64,000 nucleotides of DNA from assembly GCF_002954775.1 (NCBI RefSeq), contig NZ_PJME01000015.1, positions 1-64,000 of the forward strand. Reading direction: 5' to 3'. The DNA comes from Streptomyces geranii. Lineage in GTDB: Bacteria > Actinomycetota > Actinomycetes > Streptomycetales > Streptomycetaceae. The notes under the pieces were generated by a model that was given only the letters and a program-made list of their open reading frames with translations, had not been told where the DNA came from and ran no database searches. The position numbers were made by a program, and so were the translations under genes. Positions 42,736 to 52,144 of the stretch are shown piece by piece. Position 1 is the stretch's first letter. Every line of letters begins with the position of its first letter.

Positions 42736-43404
42736 ATGACGGTGCACGAGCGGGAACCGGCACACGGTACGGCCGGTGCGCCTGCCGCGCTGGTGTCGCG
42801 CCGCGACCCCGGTACGACGCCCCGGGCGGCCGTCCTCTTCCTGCACGGCGGCACCGACGAGAGCCGGTCCCCGTGCCGGCCCTGGCAGCCGGCGGCCCTG
42901 CGGATGCGGCCCTTCGTACGGGCGGTCGCGTCCGCGCTCCCGGCGGGCGGCGCCGGAGTCTTCCTGGGCGAGGTCCGCTACCGCGTACGCGGCTGGAACG
43001 GCCCCGACGAGGACGCGCTACGGGACGCACACCGGGCCCTCGAAGAGCTGGCCCTGCGCGCCGGTGACGTCCCGGTGGTCCTGGTGGGCCACTCGATGGG
43101 CGGCAGGGCGGCGCTGCGGGCGGCGGCGGCTCCACAGGTCAGGGCGGTACTGGCGCTGGCCCCCTGGTGCCCGGAGGGCGAGCCGGTGACCCACCTGCGC
43201 GACAAGGAGGTCGTCGTCCTCCACGGCGACCACGACCGGGTGACGGACCCTCGCGCCTCGGTGACCTACGTGACCCGAGCGCAGGAAGCGGGCTCCCAGG
43301 CAACCATCCACCTGGTACCAGGAGGCGACCACGCAATGCTCCACGGCGCCAGAAACTGGCACCGCACGGCAGCATCGACGACGGCAGCTTTGCTGGGCTT
43401 GTAG
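42736..43404 (+). CDS. Alpha/beta hydrolase
   Basis: This 222-aa serine hydrolase has the oxyanion-hole strand VLFLHGGTDE, nucleophile elbow GHSMGG (Ser near 118), an Asp in VVVLHGDHDRVTDP and the catalytic His in GGDHAML. It has no signal peptide, so it acts in the cytoplasm; the substrate is unknown. The ATG follows a GAGGAG at about seven bases. It is divergent from sigK; the spacer carries the SigK-type promoter for the sigma gene only. A 15-bp tandem repeat follows its stop at once. Confidence 0.88.
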   Translation: MTVHEREPAHGTAGAPAALVSRRDPGTTPRAAVLFLHGGTDESRSPCRPWQPAALRMRPFVRAVASALPAGGAGVFLGEVRYRVRGWNGPDEDALRDAHRALEELALRAGDVPVVLVGHSMGGRAALRAAAAPQVRAVLALAPWCPEGEPVTHLRDKEVVVLHGDHDRVTDPRASVTYVTRAQEAGSQATIHLVPGGDHAMLHGARNWHRTAASTTAALLGL

Positions 43405-43406
43405 GT

Positions 43407-43449
43407 CTTTGGGCTTTTGGGCTTTGGGCTTTTGGGCTTTGGGCTTTTA
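43407..43449 (+). repeat. T/G-rich 15-bp tandem repeat
   Basis: CTTTGGGCTTTTGGG occurs at 43407-43421 and 43422-43436, with a partial third copy to 43449, starting two bases after the hydrolase stop. The T-runs are unusual for this GC-rich DNA. Confidence 0.8.
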
Positions 43450-43464
43450 GTCCTTTCGTCCTTT

Positions 43465-43484
43465 AGGGGCGCGGGGAACTGCGC
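43465..43484 (+). repeat. Streptomyces-type dispersed intergenic element
   Basis: AGGGGCGCGGGGAACTGCGC, followed by A/C-rich text, matches from memory a sequence that recurs between genes in many Streptomyces genomes. Its function is unknown. Only one copy is visible here. Confidence 0.55.
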
Positions 43485-43593
43485 GCTCAACTCCCACCCA
43501 CCCGCACCCGAACAACCACACCCCCAACCCCCGTTCACCCAGACGAGTGAACGAACTTCCCGCTCCGGCCCGCAGGCCGGACAGACTGCCCGG

Positions 43594-45651
43594 GTGCTGA
43601 GCGATCTCCCCGACATCCCTGACGACTTCATCGGCCGCGACACCGAACTGGCCCACCTCACCGACGCGTTGAACCACCACCGCCTCACCACCCTCACCGG
43701 AACGGGCGGCGTGGGAAAGAGCCGCCTCGCTCTGCACCTCGCCCACACGGTGCGGACCCACCGCGAAGTGATCTGGGCGGAGTTGTGGCCCCTGCGGGAC
43801 GGCCAGCTCCTCGCCTCGGCCGTCGCGGACGCCGCCGGCTTCGCCGACCACTCCGCCGGTACCCCCCTGGACGCCCTCTGCGCCTGGCTCGCCGACCGGG
43901 ACGCCCTCCTCGTGCTCGACTCCTGCGAGCACCTCCTCGACGACTGCCGCCACCTCGTCGCCGACCTGCTCATGACCTGCCCCTCCCTCACCGTCCTCGC
44001 GACCAGCCGGGCCCGCCTTGAGGTACCCGGCGAACACCTCGTCACCGTCCGCCCGTTGCCGGTCGCGACCCACGCCCAGGAACTGCTCCGCAGCCGGGCC
44101 GCCGCAGCGGGCGCCCCCCTGACCGACCCGGCGGACCTGGTGACCGCCGCCCGCGTGTGCGCCTGGCTGGAGGGAGTACCGCTGGCCCTGGAACTGGTCG
44201 CGGGACAGCTCGGCCAGCGCACGATCGGCGAGGTCGTCCGCACCCTGCGCTCCCGTCTGGACCTGGGCACGGAGGCCACCAAGGACACCGGGGCCGTGTC
44301 GGGTCCGGGCCGGCACCGGTCGCTCCGTACCGCCATCGGCTGGAGCCACGAACTGTGCGAGCCCGCGGAACGGCTGCTCTGGGCGCGGCTGTCCGTCTTC
44401 CGGGGCACGGTCGACCGGGACACCGTACGAGCCGTGTGCGGCGGCGGACCCCTGCACCCCAGGGCCCTGGACGCCGCGCTGTCGGGCCTGGTCGCCAAGT
44501 CCGTACTGTCGCGCGGGCCCGAGGACGGCTACCGGATGCTCGACACCGTGCGCGAGTACGGACGTATGTGGCTGGACCAGGTCGGCGAGGGCGACGCGCT
44601 CGCCGAGCGGCACGCCGCCCACTTCCTGCACCTCGCCCGCGCCGCCCACCGCGACTGGACCGGCCCCCGGCAGGCGGCCCGGTACCGCGAGATCGGCCGG
44701 GTCCACGCCGACCTGTGCGCCGCGCTCGACCATCTGCTGGCCACCCGTCCCCGCGCGGCGCTCGACATGAGCGGGCTGCTCGCCTTCTTCTGGAGCTGCT
44801 GCGGACACCTCCGCGAGGCCACCCACTACGTGGAGGCGGCGCTGCGCGCGGACGCGGAGCCCGGTGCCGCCCGGGCCCGCGCCCAGTGGGCCCTCGGCGT
44901 GACCTGCGCCCTGCGGGGCGAGTACGCGGCGGCCGACGCGCTGGCGACGTCCGCCCGTACGCACGCGGCGGCCCGCCAGGACGCCGAGGGCATGCTGACG
45001 GCGGCGTACCTCTCGGGCCTGGTCCACCTGCTGCGGGGCCGCCCGCTGACGGCCAGATGGCTGGTGGAGGGCGCGCTGAACCTCGTAGAAGGAACCGAAG
45101 GAGTGGAAGGGACCGGCGGCCGTCCCGATCCCGCCGCCCGGGGGCGGGCCATGTGTCGTCTCGTGCGCGTGTTCGCCCTTACCTCGGAGGGTCGCCTGGA
45201 CCACTCCCGCCGCGAGGCGGAGGCCCTGTACGACGACTGCGTGGCGCGCGGCGAGTGGTGGACCCGGTCCTACGCCGCCTACCAACTGGCCCTGATCGCC
45301 GTGTTCGAGGACCGCACGGAGGACGCGGCGGCGCACGCCAGATGCATGCTGGAGGGCAAGCGGCTGATCGGCGACAGCTTCGGCCTCGCCCTCGGCCTCG
45401 ATCTGCTCGCCTCCGCACTCGCCGCCCAGGGCTCGGCCGAGCTGGCCGTCACGGCGTTCGGGGCGGGCGAGGCGTACTGGAGCGCCGTCGGTCACCCCCA
45501 GCGGGGCACCCCGGAGCTGAGACACCTGCGCGACCGCCTCGAACAGACCGCCCGGCACGCCCTGGGCGACGACGCGTACGACGAGACCCTGCTCCGTGTG
45601 ATGGGCCGGAATCCCGAGTCCGTACTGCGCGACCTGCTGGACGTGCCGTAA
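43594..45651 (+). CDS. STAND ATPase/TPR regulator without DNA-binding domain
   Basis: This 685-aa signal-transduction ATPase resembles the LuxR/AfsR/MalT-type group: NB-ARC-like ATPase with Walker A LTGTGGVGKSRL near residue 30, Walker B ALLVLDSCEHLLDD, LEGVPLALELVA, then a winged helix and TPR-like repeats to the end. It stops at NPESVLRDLLDVP without the C-terminal LuxR helix-turn-helix usually found, and it has no N-terminal SARP domain. So it is either truncated or acts through a partner. The GTG at 43594 was chosen from the domain start; upstream in-frame starts exist but lie in repeat DNA. Confidence 0.85.
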   Translation: MLSDLPDIPDDFIGRDTELAHLTDALNHHRLTTLTGTGGVGKSRLALHLAHTVRTHREVIWAELWPLRDGQLLASAVADAAGFADHSAGTPLDALCAWLADRDALLVLDSCEHLLDDCRHLVADLLMTCPSLTVLATSRARLEVPGEHLVTVRPLPVATHAQELLRSRAAAAGAPLTDPADLVTAARVCAWLEGVPLALELVAGQLGQRTIGEVVRTLRSRLDLGTEATKDTGAVSGPGRHRSLRTAIGWSHELCEPAERLLWARLSVFRGTVDRDTVRAVCGGGPLHPRALDAALSGLVAKSVLSRGPEDGYRMLDTVREYGRMWLDQVGEGDALAERHAAHFLHLARAAHRDWTGPRQAARYREIGRVHADLCAALDHLLATRPRAALDMSGLLAFFWSCCGHLREATHYVEAALRADAEPGAARARAQWALGVTCALRGEYAAADALATSARTHAAARQDAEGMLTAAYLSGLVHLLRGRPLTARWLVEGALNLVEGTEGVEGTGGRPDPAARGRAMCRLVRVFALTSEGRLDHSRREAEALYDDCVARGEWWTRSYAAYQLALIAVFEDRTEDAAAHARCMLEGKRLIGDSFGLALGLDLLASALAAQGSAELAVTAFGAGEAYWSAVGHPQRGTPELRHLRDRLEQTARHALGDDAYDETLLRVMGRNPESVLRDLLDVP

Positions 45652-45665
45652 TAGATGAGCGGGGC

Positions 45666-48600
45666 TCAGTCCATAGCCGCCCCCGCCGGCCGGGTCGCCG
45701 GCACCGCTCCGTGGCCCAGTTGTTCGGGGTAGCCGTTGTCCGCGCCGTAGATCTGCACCCGGTAGTACGAGACGGCCCCCGCCGGTGCCGCCGTGTCCAG
45801 GTAGGACGTCTGCGTGGCGGGGAGGGACGAGGTCAGTTCGTCCCAGGTCTGGGTGGTGGTGTTCCAGCGCTGGATCGCGGTGTAGGACGGGGACGCGCAG
45901 GGTTCCCAGCGGCAGGCCCACGTCCAGCTGAGCAGGATGCCGTCCGGGGAGCTGTCGGCGGTCAGCGTCATGGAGTTGCCGAAGCCCTCGCCCATCCAGG
46001 GCAGCACCTTCGCCTCGGAGCGGACGCCCGCCGCGTTCACGGCGATGACGGCGTAGTAGCCGTTGGAGTAGTCGACCATCGCGTCGGTGTCGGTCACCGT
46101 CGCGGTCGTCACCGGCTGGTCCTGGATACGGATGCCGGGGTGGGCGGCGTCGTTCCAGTACCGGTAGACGAGGTAGCCGGTGGCGTCGGCGACCGGCTGC
46201 CAGGACAGCACCACCGTCAGGTCGCCGGTACGGCGTCCCGTGAGGTCGGCGGGCCGGGCGGGGCGCGTGACGCCGTCGGCGTACGGGCGTACGGCGCAGG
46301 TGTTCTCGGAGAAGTTCGAGCGGACGCCCGTCGCGCTCACCGCGATGACCTGGTAGCAGGAGGGGATGCCGGCCGGGGCGCCGGTGTCGGTCCACTCCGG
46401 GGCGGCCGACGCGGTGATGCCGTCGGCCTTCTTGATGTGGACGGCGTCCGTCTCGGTGCGCCGCCAGACCTCGTAGCTCGCCGCCGCCGGGTCGTTGAGC
46501 GGCCAGGTCAGCCGGATGCCGTCGGCGGTCGCCGTGGTGGCCGGTGTCTCCGGGATCTGCGGGGCGCCGGGCAGCGGTCCGTCGTTCGGGTCGGGCACGT
46601 CGACCGAGATCCAGTCGCTGTAGTTGCCCTCGAAGCCGCGTACGCGCACGCAGTAGCGGGTCTTGCGGTACGGATTCGGGTCCAGCTGATAGGAGTCGGC
46701 CGTCTCGAAGGTGTAGGTGCCCATGTCGCACACGCCGCCGTAGTTCGTGCGGAACACGTGGTAGCGGTAGACCTCGGAGGGCGGGGAGTCGTTCCAGTCG
46801 AGCAGGATGCCGCCGGTGGAGGGGTCGCGGGTGGCGGTCAGTCCGGTGGGCGTCGGCGGCTCGGGCGCGGGCGGGGCCAGCCGCTGGAGCCGTACGACGG
46901 TGCCGCCTGAGCGGTTGCCCAGCTGGTCGACGGCGACGACCCGGTAGTACGGGCTGTCGTCGGCGGCGACCGGGCTGTCGGTGAGGGTGCAGCGGACCTG
47001 CTCCTCGCCGTCCGGCACGGCCGCGCACTGCGGCGTACGGGCGCCGCCGACGTCGGTGAACGGGCCTTCGGCGTCCGCGCTGCGGGTGACCTGGTAGCCC
47101 GCGAAGTCCTGCTCGTAGCCGGGCCAGCCGGTGGTGGTCCAGGTCAGGGTGGCGGTGGTGGCGCCGACGGGTGCGGTGACCACGGGCGCGGCGGGCGCCT
47201 GGGGCGCGGTGGTGTCCGGCGGCAGCGGACGGCTGACGGAGACCGGCGCGGTCCAGGCCGAGTACGTGCGCGGGGTGTCGGCGTCGACGACCTTGCCGAC
47301 GGTACGGACGCGGTAGTGCCGGGTGCCGCCCACGGGTACGCCGGAGTCGGTGAACGCGGACGAGGTGAGCGGATCGGCGGCGTCGACGAGCAGGTCCCAG
47401 GGGCCGTCGGCCGAGGCGGCGGACTGCACCTGGTAACCGGCGCCGAGGCCGTGCACGGGGCTGCCGACCGCGTTGTCCGCCCAGTCCAGGACGGCGGTCT
47501 CGCCGCTCAGTGTGCCGGTGAGCCCGGTCGGCACCTGCGGCGGGTACAGCCCGGTGTCGGGGCGCAGCGCGGAGGCGACGGTACGGGCGTACTCACCGGC
47601 CTCGGTGACGGCAGGCGCGGACTCGTTGCCCGCCGTGTCGACGGCCGTGACCTTGTAGTACGCGGTGACGCCGATCGGCGCTGCCTTGTCGGCGTACGCG
47701 TTGTCCTGGACGACCCGGGTGTCGGCGGCGCGGATCCTGGTCCAGGGGCCGGCGGGGGCGGTGGCGCGGTAGACGTGGTAGCCCGCGAAGGCGTCCGTCG
47801 TGGTGTAGTCGTCGTCCCAACTCGGCGCCCAGGTGAGGTGGTTCTCGCCGAGGTCGTCGCCCGCGTCCGGTACGCCGTTGTCGTTGAGGTCGATGTCGCC
47901 GTAGCCGTCGGCGCCGAGGAGGTCCGGGGCGCGGGGCGGGGTCTTGTCGGCGGGGAGCGCGGAGACGTCGGCGGAGGCGCGGGACTGGTTGCCCGCGCGG
48001 TCCACCGCGGTGACGGCGAACCAGTACTTGGTGCCGTTGCGCAGTCCGGTCGAGTCGAAGGAGGCGCCGGTGAGCAGGGCGGAGCCGCTGACCCGGTGGG
48101 CGGTGTCGATCTTCACGGGGGTGCTGGTGGAGCGGTAGACGCGGTAACCGGCCAGGTCCGCCTCGGCGTTGCGGGCCCAGCCGACGGTCGCCTTGCCGTC
48201 CCCTGCCACGACCTTCACCGAACCGGGGGCCAGCGGGGCCACCTTGTCCGGGGTGGTCGGGGCGAGGGAGGCGGAGACGTTGGCGGCGCCCGTGACGGCG
48301 ACGTAGTCGACGCGGACGGTGTGCGTCCCGGCGGGCACGGTCACCTTGACGTTCGCGCGCTGGGTGGAGGCGTAGTCGCGCCAGAGATCGACGTACCGCT
48401 TGCCGTCGACCCAGACCCGGATGCCGTCCTGGGCGGCGGTCCTCAGCAGGAAGGGCCCGCCGCCGCCGAAGTTCTTGCGCATGGTCCAGCGGACGCCGAA
48501 GCGATCATTGGGCAGGGAGATCCCGGCCGGGTGCCCCGTACCCCAGTTCTCGCTGACGGCCTTGTCGCACAGGGACTTGCGGGGTGTGCCGGTGAGGCTG

Positions 48601-48812
48601 GTGTTGGCGTAGTAGTCCGCCTTCCACACCCCGTCGGCACAGCTCACGGCCGCGACGGGCACCGCGTCCGGCCGAGCCGGGGGCGCGGGCGGGGTCTGCA
48701 CGGTACTGGCGACGAGCGCGACCCCGGCAACGGCGGTGACCGGCAGCGTCAGCCGGGGCCGTACGCGGACACGGGATCGCGGGGGAACGGGTCTGCCCAT
48801 GCGGGGCGGCAT
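45666..48812 (-). CDS. Secreted PA14 and fibronectin type III repeat protein
   Basis: This 1048-aa secreted protein has a signal peptide (TLPVTAVAGVALVASTV), a PA14-like domain (about 50-190; WKADYYANTSLTGTP to RVWVDGKRYVDLW) expected to bind carbohydrate, then seven or more fibronectin III repeats marked by recurring YRVYRS/YHVYRA/YRVVAVD strands. One linker contains DLNDNGVPDAGDD, an EF-hand-like calcium loop. There is no catalytic domain and no cell-wall anchor motif that I can see. ATGs at 48812 and 48800 are both possible. It is probably an extracellular adhesin or matrix protein. Confidence 0.88.
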   Translation of the reverse strand: MPPRMGRPVPPRSRVRVRPRLTLPVTAVAGVALVASTVQTPPAPPARPDAVPVAAVSCADGVWKADYYANTSLTGTPRKSLCDKAVSENWGTGHPAGISLPNDRFGVRWTMRKNFGGGGPFLLRTAAQDGIRVWVDGKRYVDLWRDYASTQRANVKVTVPAGTHTVRVDYVAVTGAANVSASLAPTTPDKVAPLAPGSVKVVAGDGKATVGWARNAEADLAGYRVYRSTSTPVKIDTAHRVSGSALLTGASFDSTGLRNGTKYWFAVTAVDRAGNQSRASADVSALPADKTPPRAPDLLGADGYGDIDLNDNGVPDAGDDLGENHLTWAPSWDDDYTTTDAFAGYHVYRATAPAGPWTRIRAADTRVVQDNAYADKAAPIGVTAYYKVTAVDTAGNESAPAVTEAGEYARTVASALRPDTGLYPPQVPTGLTGTLSGETAVLDWADNAVGSPVHGLGAGYQVQSAASADGPWDLLVDAADPLTSSAFTDSGVPVGGTRHYRVRTVGKVVDADTPRTYSAWTAPVSVSRPLPPDTTAPQAPAAPVVTAPVGATTATLTWTTTGWPGYEQDFAGYQVTRSADAEGPFTDVGGARTPQCAAVPDGEEQVRCTLTDSPVAADDSPYYRVVAVDQLGNRSGGTVVRLQRLAPPAPEPPTPTGLTATRDPSTGGILLDWNDSPPSEVYRYHVFRTNYGGVCDMGTYTFETADSYQLDPNPYRKTRYCVRVRGFEGNYSDWISVDVPDPNDGPLPGAPQIPETPATTATADGIRLTWPLNDPAAASYEVWRRTETDAVHIKKADGITASAAPEWTDTGAPAGIPSCYQVIAVSATGVRSNFSENTCAVRPYADGVTRPARPADLTGRRTGDLTVVLSWQPVADATGYLVYRYWNDAAHPGIRIQDQPVTTATVTDTDAMVDYSNGYYAVIAVNAAGVRSEAKVLPWMGEGFGNSMTLTADSSPDGILLSWTWACRWEPCASPSYTAIQRWNTTTQTWDELTSSLPATQTSYLDTAAPAGAVSYYRVQIYGADNGYPEQLGHGAVPATRPAGAAMD

Positions 48813-49043
48813 CCTTCCTCGGACCCGGGGCAGCACACATGACCAGATGGCAGGACGGATCGGACGGCTCCCCCGGGTGATCACTTTTCCTGCCCCGCGA
48901 TGATGGCATGGGAACAGATATTCGCGTGCGGATTGGGCAGAACTCGTACGTAAATCGCACCCATATCCCCATCCGGATGCCGCCGTTCCGAGTCGGGTTC
49001 CGAGTCGGGGGTTCAGTCGCCCCCGGCGCCTTCCGCCGCCAGG

Positions 49044-50516
49044 TCAGACCAGTTCGAGTCGGCGTTCCGGATTCTGCTCCGCGTCCGAGTCCACGCCCGC
49101 GCCCGGTCGCTTCTCCCTCGGCCCGGCCGTCGCCGTCGCGTCCCACGCCCTCGTGGTCCTGATGTACGCGACGATCACCGACGCCATCGTCAGCAGGAGC
49201 AGCGGGCCGTACAGCCAGGGGCGGTCGGCCAGTTCCAGGGGCAGGAAGCGGTACGACAGGAGGAGTCCGGCGAAGGCCGCCGTGCCGTGTGCGACCAGCA
49301 GGGTCGCCGAACGGTCCCAGCCTCGGGCCTGTGCGCGCAGGCTCGCCTCGACCGTGAGGGCGAAGACGACGCCGGCCACGAGGTCCGCGCCGTAGTGGTA
49401 GCCGAAGCCCAGTGTCGCTGTGAGCGTGGCGGCCAGCCAGAAGGTGCCCCCGTGGCGCAGCAGGCGCGGGCCCCTGCGGGAGTGCAGGAAGATCGCGGTG
49501 GCCCAGGCCGTGTGGAGGCTCGGCATGCAGTTGCGGGGCGTGATCTCGTCGTACGGGATCGGTCCCGGGGCGGTGAGCGGCAGGGGCGTGTTCGGCCACA
49601 GGTCGGCGACCGCCCAGTGCGCGCCGCCCGTGCCGAAGGCGCCGGAGCCGTAGGCGAAGACCGGGCCGACCACGGGGAAGACCATGTAGACCGCCGGGCC
49701 CAGGACGCCGATCGCGAGGAACGTGCGGACCACGTGGTGGCGGGGGAAACGGCCGTCGGCCGCCACGTTGCGCAGCTGGTAGAGGGCGACGAGGACGGCG
49801 GCCACCGCTAGCTGGATGTAGACCCAGTCGAGGAGGTGAGCGGTGATCGGGCCCGCGGCGCGGACGAGCCGGCCCATCAGCCACGCCGGGTCACCCAGCG
49901 CGTGGTCGGCGGTCGCGACGTACTGGTCGAGCACCGCAGGGCGGGTCTTCGCCGTGATCAGCAGCCAGGTGTCGCCCGCCTTGCGGCCGGCCACCAGCAG
50001 CAGGGCCAGGCCGACGCCCTTCAGCAGCAGGGCCCGTTCACGGCCCGTGCGGCGCGTGACGGCGAGGACCCCGCAGCCCAGGATCACCCACAGCGCGCCG
50101 TTGCCGAAGCAGTGGCTGCCGCCCGTACCGGCGCCGGCCGCCCAGCGCACCAGCGCGAAGACGAGGTCGATGCCGATCGCCGCACCGACCGCGACGAGGC
50201 GCTGTCTGCGGCCGAGCACCACCAGCATCAGCGCCATGCTCGCGTACAGCAAAGGCCCTGATTTCGGGGCGAATATCACTTCTCGCGCTTGACCGGTGAT
50301 CGGTCCCGGCAGGCCGTAGCGGCGTGCGGCGAATTCCAGCGCGAGCAGGAATCCGGAGGCCGCGACGGCCGCCACGGCCCAGGGTCTGTGCCGCGCGAGC
50401 AGGTCTTTTGTGCTTTTTATTCGCTTTGTATCTTTTGCAAGCTTTGACTGCTCTACAAGTTTTGCTTGCTTTGCTTGCCTTGCTTGCTTTGCTTGCGAAG
50501 GTACGGGCGATGTCAT
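49044..50516 (-). CDS. PAP2-family membrane phosphatase/transferase
   Basis: This 490-aa polytopic protein has the PAP2 (inositol-phosphorylceramide-synthase-like) motifs: C2 CMPSLHTAWATA with the catalytic Ser-x-His, and C3 YHYGADLVAG; about 12 membrane segments. It would act on a phospholipid or isoprenoid phosphate. The first 40 residues are an unusual Lys/Gln/Ala-rich segment (QAKQARQAKQAK) encoded by AT-rich repeated DNA (50464-50496) with codons otherwise rare in this genome, unlike the rest of the gene. It lies 82 bp downstream of the hydrolase gene, same strand. Confidence 0.9.
   Translation of the reverse strand: MTSPVPSQAKQARQAKQAKLVEQSKLAKDTKRIKSTKDLLARHRPWAVAAVAASGFLLALEFAARRYGLPGPITGQAREVIFAPKSGPLLYASMALMLVVLGRRQRLVAVGAAIGIDLVFALVRWAAGAGTGGSHCFGNGALWVILGCGVLAVTRRTGRERALLLKGVGLALLLVAGRKAGDTWLLITAKTRPAVLDQYVATADHALGDPAWLMGRLVRAAGPITAHLLDWVYIQLAVAAVLVALYQLRNVAADGRFPRHHVVRTFLAIGVLGPAVYMVFPVVGPVFAYGSGAFGTGGAHWAVADLWPNTPLPLTAPGPIPYDEITPRNCMPSLHTAWATAIFLHSRRGPRLLRHGGTFWLAATLTATLGFGYHYGADLVAGVVFALTVEASLRAQARGWDRSATLLVAHGTAAFAGLLLSYRFLPLELADRPWLYGPLLLLTMASVIVAYIRTTRAWDATATAGPREKRPGAGVDSDAEQNPERRLELV
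50464..50496 (-). repeat. 9-bp tandem repeat inside the PAP2 gene start
   Basis: GCTTGCTTT-type units start at 50464, 50473, 50482 and (partial) 50491. They encode repeated AKQ on the minus strand. Copy changes would keep the reading frame. The surrounding 50400-50560 is distinctly AT-rich. Confidence 0.85.
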
Positions 50517-50598
50517 ACGTGGCTTTCCCTTCTATTCACCGGGTTTCTATTTAGGCCCCCGGCAGAGGAAGAGGGAAAGATTACGGTTCGGGTTGCTT

Positions 50599-51969
50599 CT
50601 ACCGCGTCAGTGGTGCCGGACGGTAAGGCGTGTACGCCGCTCCGTCCAGGCCGAGCGCGACCGCGGACCGCTGGAGCGCGGCCGGGGTCGCCACCGCGTC
50701 CCAGCGGCCGGTGTCGACACGGTGTTCGAGGGCACGCAGGGCGGCGACCGTCTCGGCGGTGGTGAAGGCGCAGTGGCCCTGCCGCTCGACGTACGCCTGC
50801 CGCAGCAGCGCGCCGTCGCCCGAGGCGCGCACCCGCGCGGCGAAGCTGCTCTCCTGCTCCACCGGGACCAGGTTGTCGGCGGTGGTGTGGACGTCGAGCA
50901 GCGGCACCTCAAGTCCCTGACCGGCGGAGGAGGTCCGCCGTGCGGTGCGGACGGCGGCGGGGTCGGCGGTGATCGTGGCGTCCTTCGTCAAGGTGCGCAG
51001 GTCTGCGCGGAGATCGAGCCCCGCCGTCCGGTAGAGGGCGCGGACCAGGGGCGCGTGCTGCGAACCGGCGAGCAGCCGGGTGTAGTCGACGCCCTTGGTC
51101 CAGGAGTTGTTGCCGCCCACGGACTGCTCGATGGCGTACCGGCCGCCCTCGACGAACGTCAGAATGCCCTGCGCGAACCAGTCGTACTGCTGCGCCTGCT
51201 GCTCCGCCCAGTCGGTCGGGGCGGGCCGCTCCTTGCCGGGCGACCAGGCGGGCAGGTTGAGGAAGGCGGCGGCCAGGGCGACCCGGGCGCGGCCCTGCGG
51301 GGTGGCCTGGGCTGCGGTGACCGCCTTCGTGAGCAGCCCGGCGGTGGCCGCCGCGTCGGCGGGACTGTCGAACCGTACGAGCTTCACGTCCTGTTCGGGC
51401 AGCAGCAGGCGCGCGATCGTGTACTCGGCGTCGAGCTGGTAGTTCTCCAGGTCGGTGGCGCCCGCGACCAGGCCGCACTGGCCGAGGGCGCCGTCGATGC
51501 GCCCGCCGCCGTCCCGGGCGAGCTGGGCGTTGACGAGGCCGCCCATGGACTGGCCGATGGCGAGGGTGCGGCGCGGGGTGCCGATCTTCGCGGTGACCGC
51601 GTCGAGGGTGGCGAACTGGTCGCGTTCGGCGCTCTCCAGGGCCCACATCGAGCCGTTGGGGTCGTACGACGACCCGGTCAACGCATAGCCCTGGCCGAGG
51701 AGTTCGGTGCGTACGGCCTCGGTGGGGGCGTTGCGCGCGACGAGCGGGCCGAAGCCGTGGCTGAACAGCAGCAGGGTGCCGTTCCAGTCCTCGGGGACGT
51801 CGGCGATCCAGGTGGCGCCGTCGGCGAGGGTGCCGGTGAGCCGGCCGCTGACCGAGGTGTGGGTGGCGGTGTCGACGGCGGCGGCCGGTGCGGGGAGGGT
51901 GGTGAGCGTGGCGGAGGTGAGCGCGGCGAGCGCGACCAGGGCGATGCGCAGACGGGTGCTGGCGGGCAT
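50599..51969 (-). CDS. Secreted alpha/beta hydrolase
   Basis: This 456-aa secreted protein has a signal peptide (LRIALVALAALTSATLTTL, then APAAA), nucleophile elbow GQSMGG (Ser near 141), and plausible catalytic Asp in DVHTTADNL and His in RQGHCAF. The WNGTLLLFSHG strand supplies the oxyanion region. Its size and HxC ending recall tannase/feruloyl-esterase-like or large lipase-type hydrolases, but the substrate is not evident. It stands upstream of the PAP2 gene on the same strand and may be co-transcribed with it. Confidence 0.88.
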   Translation of the reverse strand: MPASTRLRIALVALAALTSATLTTLPAPAAAVDTATHTSVSGRLTGTLADGATWIADVPEDWNGTLLLFSHGFGPLVARNAPTEAVRTELLGQGYALTGSSYDPNGSMWALESAERDQFATLDAVTAKIGTPRRTLAIGQSMGGLVNAQLARDGGGRIDGALGQCGLVAGATDLENYQLDAEYTIARLLLPEQDVKLVRFDSPADAAATAGLLTKAVTAAQATPQGRARVALAAAFLNLPAWSPGKERPAPTDWAEQQAQQYDWFAQGILTFVEGGRYAIEQSVGGNNSWTKGVDYTRLLAGSQHAPLVRALYRTAGLDLRADLRTLTKDATITADPAAVRTARRTSSAGQGLEVPLLDVHTTADNLVPVEQESSFAARVRASGDGALLRQAYVERQGHCAFTTAETVAALRALEHRVDTGRWDAVATPAALQRSAVALGLDGAAYTPYRPAPLTR

Positions 51970-52144
51970 GGGGCGGCTCCTCGTGGGGGGCGCGGCGGGG
52001 CCCGCATCGGACAGCCGGTGGGGGCGCGTGTCCGGTGCGTGCGGGCGGACGGTCGGTGCGCGGGAGTACGGAGACGTCGAGGAATGTAGGGCTTATTTGT
52101 TACGGCCGTCAATGGAATGCACAACCTTGAAGGGCTCGCGCTCG

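Noticed and set aside
48930..48936. A further CCAATCC on the minus strand upstream of the PA14/fibronectin protein gene.
   Set aside because: At 15 bases distance the sequence is TTCCCAT, not CGGATT, so the -10 element of the SigK-type promoter is missing.
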